Positions 55,512-58,249 of a stretch of DNA of 58,249 bases are shown here, in pieces. Position 1 is the first letter of the stretch. Each line of letters begins with the position of its first letter. Location: positions 1 to 58,249 of the forward strand of contig SVKP01000020.1 of assembly GCA_015068395.1 (NCBI GenBank), in the 5' to 3' direction. Made by a program: the position numbers and the translations under genes. This stretch comes from Oscillospiraceae bacterium (GTDB lineage Bacteria > Bacillota > Clostridia > Oscillospirales > Oscillospiraceae). The notes beneath the pieces are model-generated. The model did not search any database. It was not told the origin of the DNA and saw only the letters and a program-made list of their open reading frames with translations.

Positions 55512-55525
55512 GCCCCCGTTGCAAA
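55494..55525. terminator. Intrinsic terminator (downstream of SLH gene, overlapping promoter)
   Basis: CAACGGGGGCTT-TGTC-AAGCCCCCGTTG with flanking A/T runs. Confidence 0.8.
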
Positions 55526-55562
55526 AAATTTTAAAGTGTTTTATAGATGTGAAAACAGAGGA

Positions 55563-56363
55563 TCATTCTGCCGACAGCGCGGCAAAACGCGTCAACACGG
55601 CAGCAAGCTCCGCGCGTGTCACCTCGCTCTTCGGCAGGTACATCCTGTCACCGCCGCGCATTACGCCGTTGAGATAGAGCCAGCACACGCCCTCGTATGC
55701 CCAGTCGCTGACCTGATCCCGGTCCAGCGTATCCAACAGCAGCATCCACGTACCGGCGAAGCCCATGCCCTTCACGTGCGCACAGCGGTAAAGCATCACG
55801 GCAAGCTGCTCGCGCGTCAGCGTGTCCGACCAGCCAAAGCGCCCATCTCCGACGCCCAGCGCAACGCGGCGCTCTCCCGCCCAGTCGATCGCGCTGAGAT
55901 AGGGGTTCCGCGCGTCCATATCCACATAGCCGATGCGCAGGCTCGACGCCGGACGGCCCATCATGCGCCAGATCGAGTCGATTGCCTCGCCGCGGGTCAC
56001 GGGCGATTCGGCGTCCATGCGGAGCTCTCCCGTTTCGCTGTCCGTCACAGCGTCTATCCAGCCGTTTTGATACGCTTCCGCAACCGCGCAGGCGTACCAT
56101 TTGCCTGAAAGCTCATTTGAAAAGGGAAGAGGCTCTTCGTCGGTTTCCCCGCTCTGTTCGAGTTCCTCGGCTCCCACGCCGCCTTCCGTTTCCCCGGTCT
56201 CTTCGGTTTCCTCGCTTTCCGCTTCGGTCTCCTCCGTCTCCTCGGTCTGGGTGTCTTCTCCGTCCTCCGATTCGTTCCCCATGGCAAGGACGCTGACCGA
56301 GCCGAGCAGCAGAAGAAGAACAAGGCACAGGGCGCTCAAATGCCAATTCATGCTTTTCCTCAT
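55563..56363 (-). CDS. S-layer homology (SLH) domain protein with acidic E/T-rich linker
   Basis: Signal peptide-like N-term; SLH-like repeats (AVAEAYQNGWIDAV, VTRGEAIDSIWRMMG, LTREQLAVMLYRCA, VTRAELAAVLTRF). Confidence 0.85.
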   Translation of the reverse strand: MRKSMNWHLSALCLVLLLLLGSVSVLAMGNESEDGEDTQTEETEETEAESEETEETGETEGGVGAEELEQSGETDEEPLPFSNELSGKWYACAVAEAYQNGWIDAVTDSETGELRMDAESPVTRGEAIDSIWRMMGRPASSLRIGYVDMDARNPYLSAIDWAGERRVALGVGDGRFGWSDTLTREQLAVMLYRCAHVKGMGFAGTWMLLLDTLDRDQVSDWAYEGVCWLYLNGVMRGGDRMYLPKSEVTRAELAAVLTRFAALSAE

Positions 56364-57958
56364 GGCAGATTCTCCAGGACCATCTCATAGGGTTGGCCGT
56401 CGATCGTACATTGAAGCTTCCATACGCCGTCGGTGGAAACGCGGACGTCCTTCGCCTCGCGCAGATGGCGAAGCGCACGGTACTGTGCCTTTGCCGCCTC
56501 CGAATACTTCGACATGTCGTCCGAATGCAGGAATACGCCGCCAATCACGGCGTCGAGCGCCGCGAGCATGTCCTTTTGACGCTTTGTCAGCTTGACGTTG
56601 TCCTCGCGCAGGAAGAATACGTCCGGATCGCTCCAGTAGGCGCGGCCGTTGAGCTGGCGGCGGAACACCGAGTTGCCGATCGCGTGCCGGGTGGAGACGC
56701 GCTCGCGGTGGATAAGGCGCATGTGAGGCTTATCATCCCAGTCCAGAGATACGTCGCAGCTCACGCGGCAATAGTCCACCAGCCCAAATGCCGTCATGAC
56801 GGGGACGCCGCAGCCGAGTATCTTTTTCTCCCCGCACCAGGTGCGCAGCAGCTCCATCGAACGGATCATCCGCCCGCCGCGGCTCTCGCTTTCCGTACCA
56901 AAGGGAGCGGCGCCGTAGAGGAAATCGAGCTTGACAAGATCGAAGCCCCACTCGTCGAACACGCGGCGGAAGACGCGCTCCAGATAGTCCAACACAGCGG
57001 GATTGTCGATGTCCAGCGAGTAGAACCCGCCCCAGTTACAGCCGTCCGACCACGGCGCGCCGTCGTGCAGCAGCAGCCAGTCCGGGTGCTCGCGCTGCAA
57101 CGCCGAGCCCTCCTGCGCCACAAACGGCGCGAGCCAGAGCCCCGCCTCGAAGCCCTTGGCGTGGATCGCCTCGACGGCAGATTTCATGCCGTTCGGAAAT
57201 TTCTTCGCATCCGGTTCGAGCCAGTCCCCGACAAACGGCTCCCAGCCGTCGTCGATCTGGAACAGGTCGCCCGGCTCCAACATCTCCGCGCAGCCGGCAA
57301 GATCGTCCAGAATGCTCTTTTCGTTGATATCCTGATAGCGATTATACCAGCTTGAGTACCCCGCAAGCTTTTTCTCCGTGCGCGGACGGATATGAAGCGC
57401 CTCGAACCAAGCGTCAAACACCTCGTTCTCGCCGCCCTCCGCGTAAAAAAGGTCGAAGGCGTGGAATTCGCCGCCGCAGCGAACGTTTTCGCAGTCGCGC
57501 TCGATGCTCAGCTCGCCGCGGTTCGCGTCATAGCGGAAGATCGTATAGCCGGGCCGCTCGTCCAGCGAGGCAATCAAACGGTAGCGCTCGCCCCGACGGA
57601 AATAGCAGTAGGAAAACCCGTGCGTCATGCCTGGGCGGTTGGGATAGTCGACGAAGTGGTAATCCCCGTAGCGGTCGAGGGCATATTTCCGCACTGCCGC
57701 CTTCGGAAGGGGAAAGCAGGGGCGGAGGGCGTCCTTCGCCGTGTACTCCGGGCAGTACGTCCAGGTCTGAAAGCCGTTCATGAAGATCTTTTCGTCCGCC
57801 TCAATGTGCAGCGGCGCAACCGCGGTCACATACCGCAGCTTTCCCTCCGGGAGCGCGCAGACGACACGCCGTTCTCTGCCCTCCAGCGTGAAGCTGCCTT
57901 CAGCCGCCGTGATCCCGTCCGCCGCGGCAGCTGTGACGCGATAGTTAAAAAGCAGCAT
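56360..57958 (-). CDS. Alpha-galactosidase-like glycoside hydrolase (GH36-type)
   Basis: GYSSWYNRYQDINE, DDGWEPFVGDWLEPDAKKFPNGMKSAVEAIHAKGFEAGLWLAPFVAQ, DLVKLDFLYGA. Confidence 0.9.
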   Translation of the reverse strand: MLLFNYRVTAAAADGITAAEGSFTLEGRERRVVCALPEGKLRYVTAVAPLHIEADEKIFMNGFQTWTYCPEYTAKDALRPCFPLPKAAVRKYALDRYGDYHFVDYPNRPGMTHGFSYCYFRRGERYRLIASLDERPGYTIFRYDANRGELSIERDCENVRCGGEFHAFDLFYAEGGENEVFDAWFEALHIRPRTEKKLAGYSSWYNRYQDINEKSILDDLAGCAEMLEPGDLFQIDDGWEPFVGDWLEPDAKKFPNGMKSAVEAIHAKGFEAGLWLAPFVAQEGSALQREHPDWLLLHDGAPWSDGCNWGGFYSLDIDNPAVLDYLERVFRRVFDEWGFDLVKLDFLYGAAPFGTESESRGGRMIRSMELLRTWCGEKKILGCGVPVMTAFGLVDYCRVSCDVSLDWDDKPHMRLIHRERVSTRHAIGNSVFRRQLNGRAYWSDPDVFFLREDNVKLTKRQKDMLAALDAVIGGVFLHSDDMSKYSEAAKAQYRALRHLREAKDVRVSTDGVWKLQCTIDGQPYEMVLENLP

Positions 57959-57987
57959 ACGATCCCTCCAATCCCGTATTTTCATTT

Positions 57988-58016
57988 ATTTTAGCAAAGC
58001 TTTGCTGAAAACGCAA
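57988..58016 (-). promoter_or_regulatory. Promoter with palindromic operator in spacer, upstream of alpha-galactosidase gene
   Basis: Minus strand TTGCGT-17-TAAAAT; AGCAAAGCTTTGCT palindrome at 57993-58006. Confidence 0.55.
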
Positions 58017-58093
58017 GCTTTACAACGGCATTGCAATAATTGGCTGGTTCTCTATACATATAGATGAAAATAACAGAATAGAGGTAAAATCCG

Positions 58094-58122
58094 TTGACGC
58101 GGGGCATGCGGTGTGTTATGCT
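58094..58122 (+). promoter_or_regulatory. SigA-type promoter
   Basis: TTGACG-17-TATGCT with TGT extended -10. Confidence 0.6.
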
Positions 58123-58175
58123 TCGCTGTGGCAAAAAGCTCGGCAGAGAACGAAATACAGAAGGAGTGCGCTGAC

Positions 58176-58249
58176 ATGAGCAACAACGTTAGACGCGTCG
58201 GGACTGTGGTGCGGGGCATCCGCTGCCCCATCATCCGTCAGGGAGACGA
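58176..58249 (+). CDS. Start of a plus-strand gene, truncated by window end (possibly F420-0:glutamate ligase-like family)
   Basis: AAGGAG SD, MSNNVRRVGTVVRGIRCPIIRQGD, open to window end; family assignment tentative. Confidence 0.55.
   Translation, partial: MSNNVRRVGTVVRGIRCPIIRQGD

Noticed and set aside
58052-58234. 60-aa minus-strand ORF at the window end
   Set aside because: Antisense to a plus-strand promoter, SD and gene start with better support.
1-58249. CRISPR array, cas genes or known defence islands
   Set aside because: No regularly spaced repeats and no recognisable cas, restriction or abortive-infection genes seen.

Overview
The window is a GC-rich, mostly plus-strand chromosomal segment from a spore-forming member of the Clostridia. 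All calls come from reading the sequence and the ORF track; no database search was run. About 43 kb is dense housekeeping operons: isoprenoid and phospholipid synthesis (cmk, plsC, ispH-rpsA fusion, uppS, cdsA, dxr, rseP, ispG), replication (polC, comEC, holA, priA), c-di-AMP (cdaA-ybbR), translation maturation (def, fmt, rsmB, rlmN), PP2C/PASTA-kinase/rsgA, and a spore-coat morphogenesis cluster (spoVM, a SipL-like SPOCS/LysM protein, spoIVA). The accessory part (about 40.4-58.2 kb) has a BlaI/M56-BlaR1-like pair, gene remnants, a heterodimeric ABC exporter, an SASP, glutathione peroxidase, an SLH protein and an alpha-galactosidase. The standout is a compact element of about 3.3 kb (roughly 44.48-47.83 kb) inserted in a tRNA-Leu(UAG) gene. 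It is bounded by a 53-bp direct repeat and encodes a tyrosine integrase, an excisionase-like HTH protein, a circovirus-like CRESS-DNA Rep (HUH plus SF3 helicase motifs) and a small RHH-like protein. It also carries a perfect 10-bp stem-loop whose loop displays AAGTATTAC on the rep strand, matching the circovirus-type origin nonanucleotide. Other notable signals are an RNase M5-like/pyrophosphatase-like fusion, a candidate internal promoter and internal ribosome-binding site for S1 inside ispH-rpsA, a 26-aa spoVM hidden in a longer predicted ORF, and several promoter/operator palindromes.
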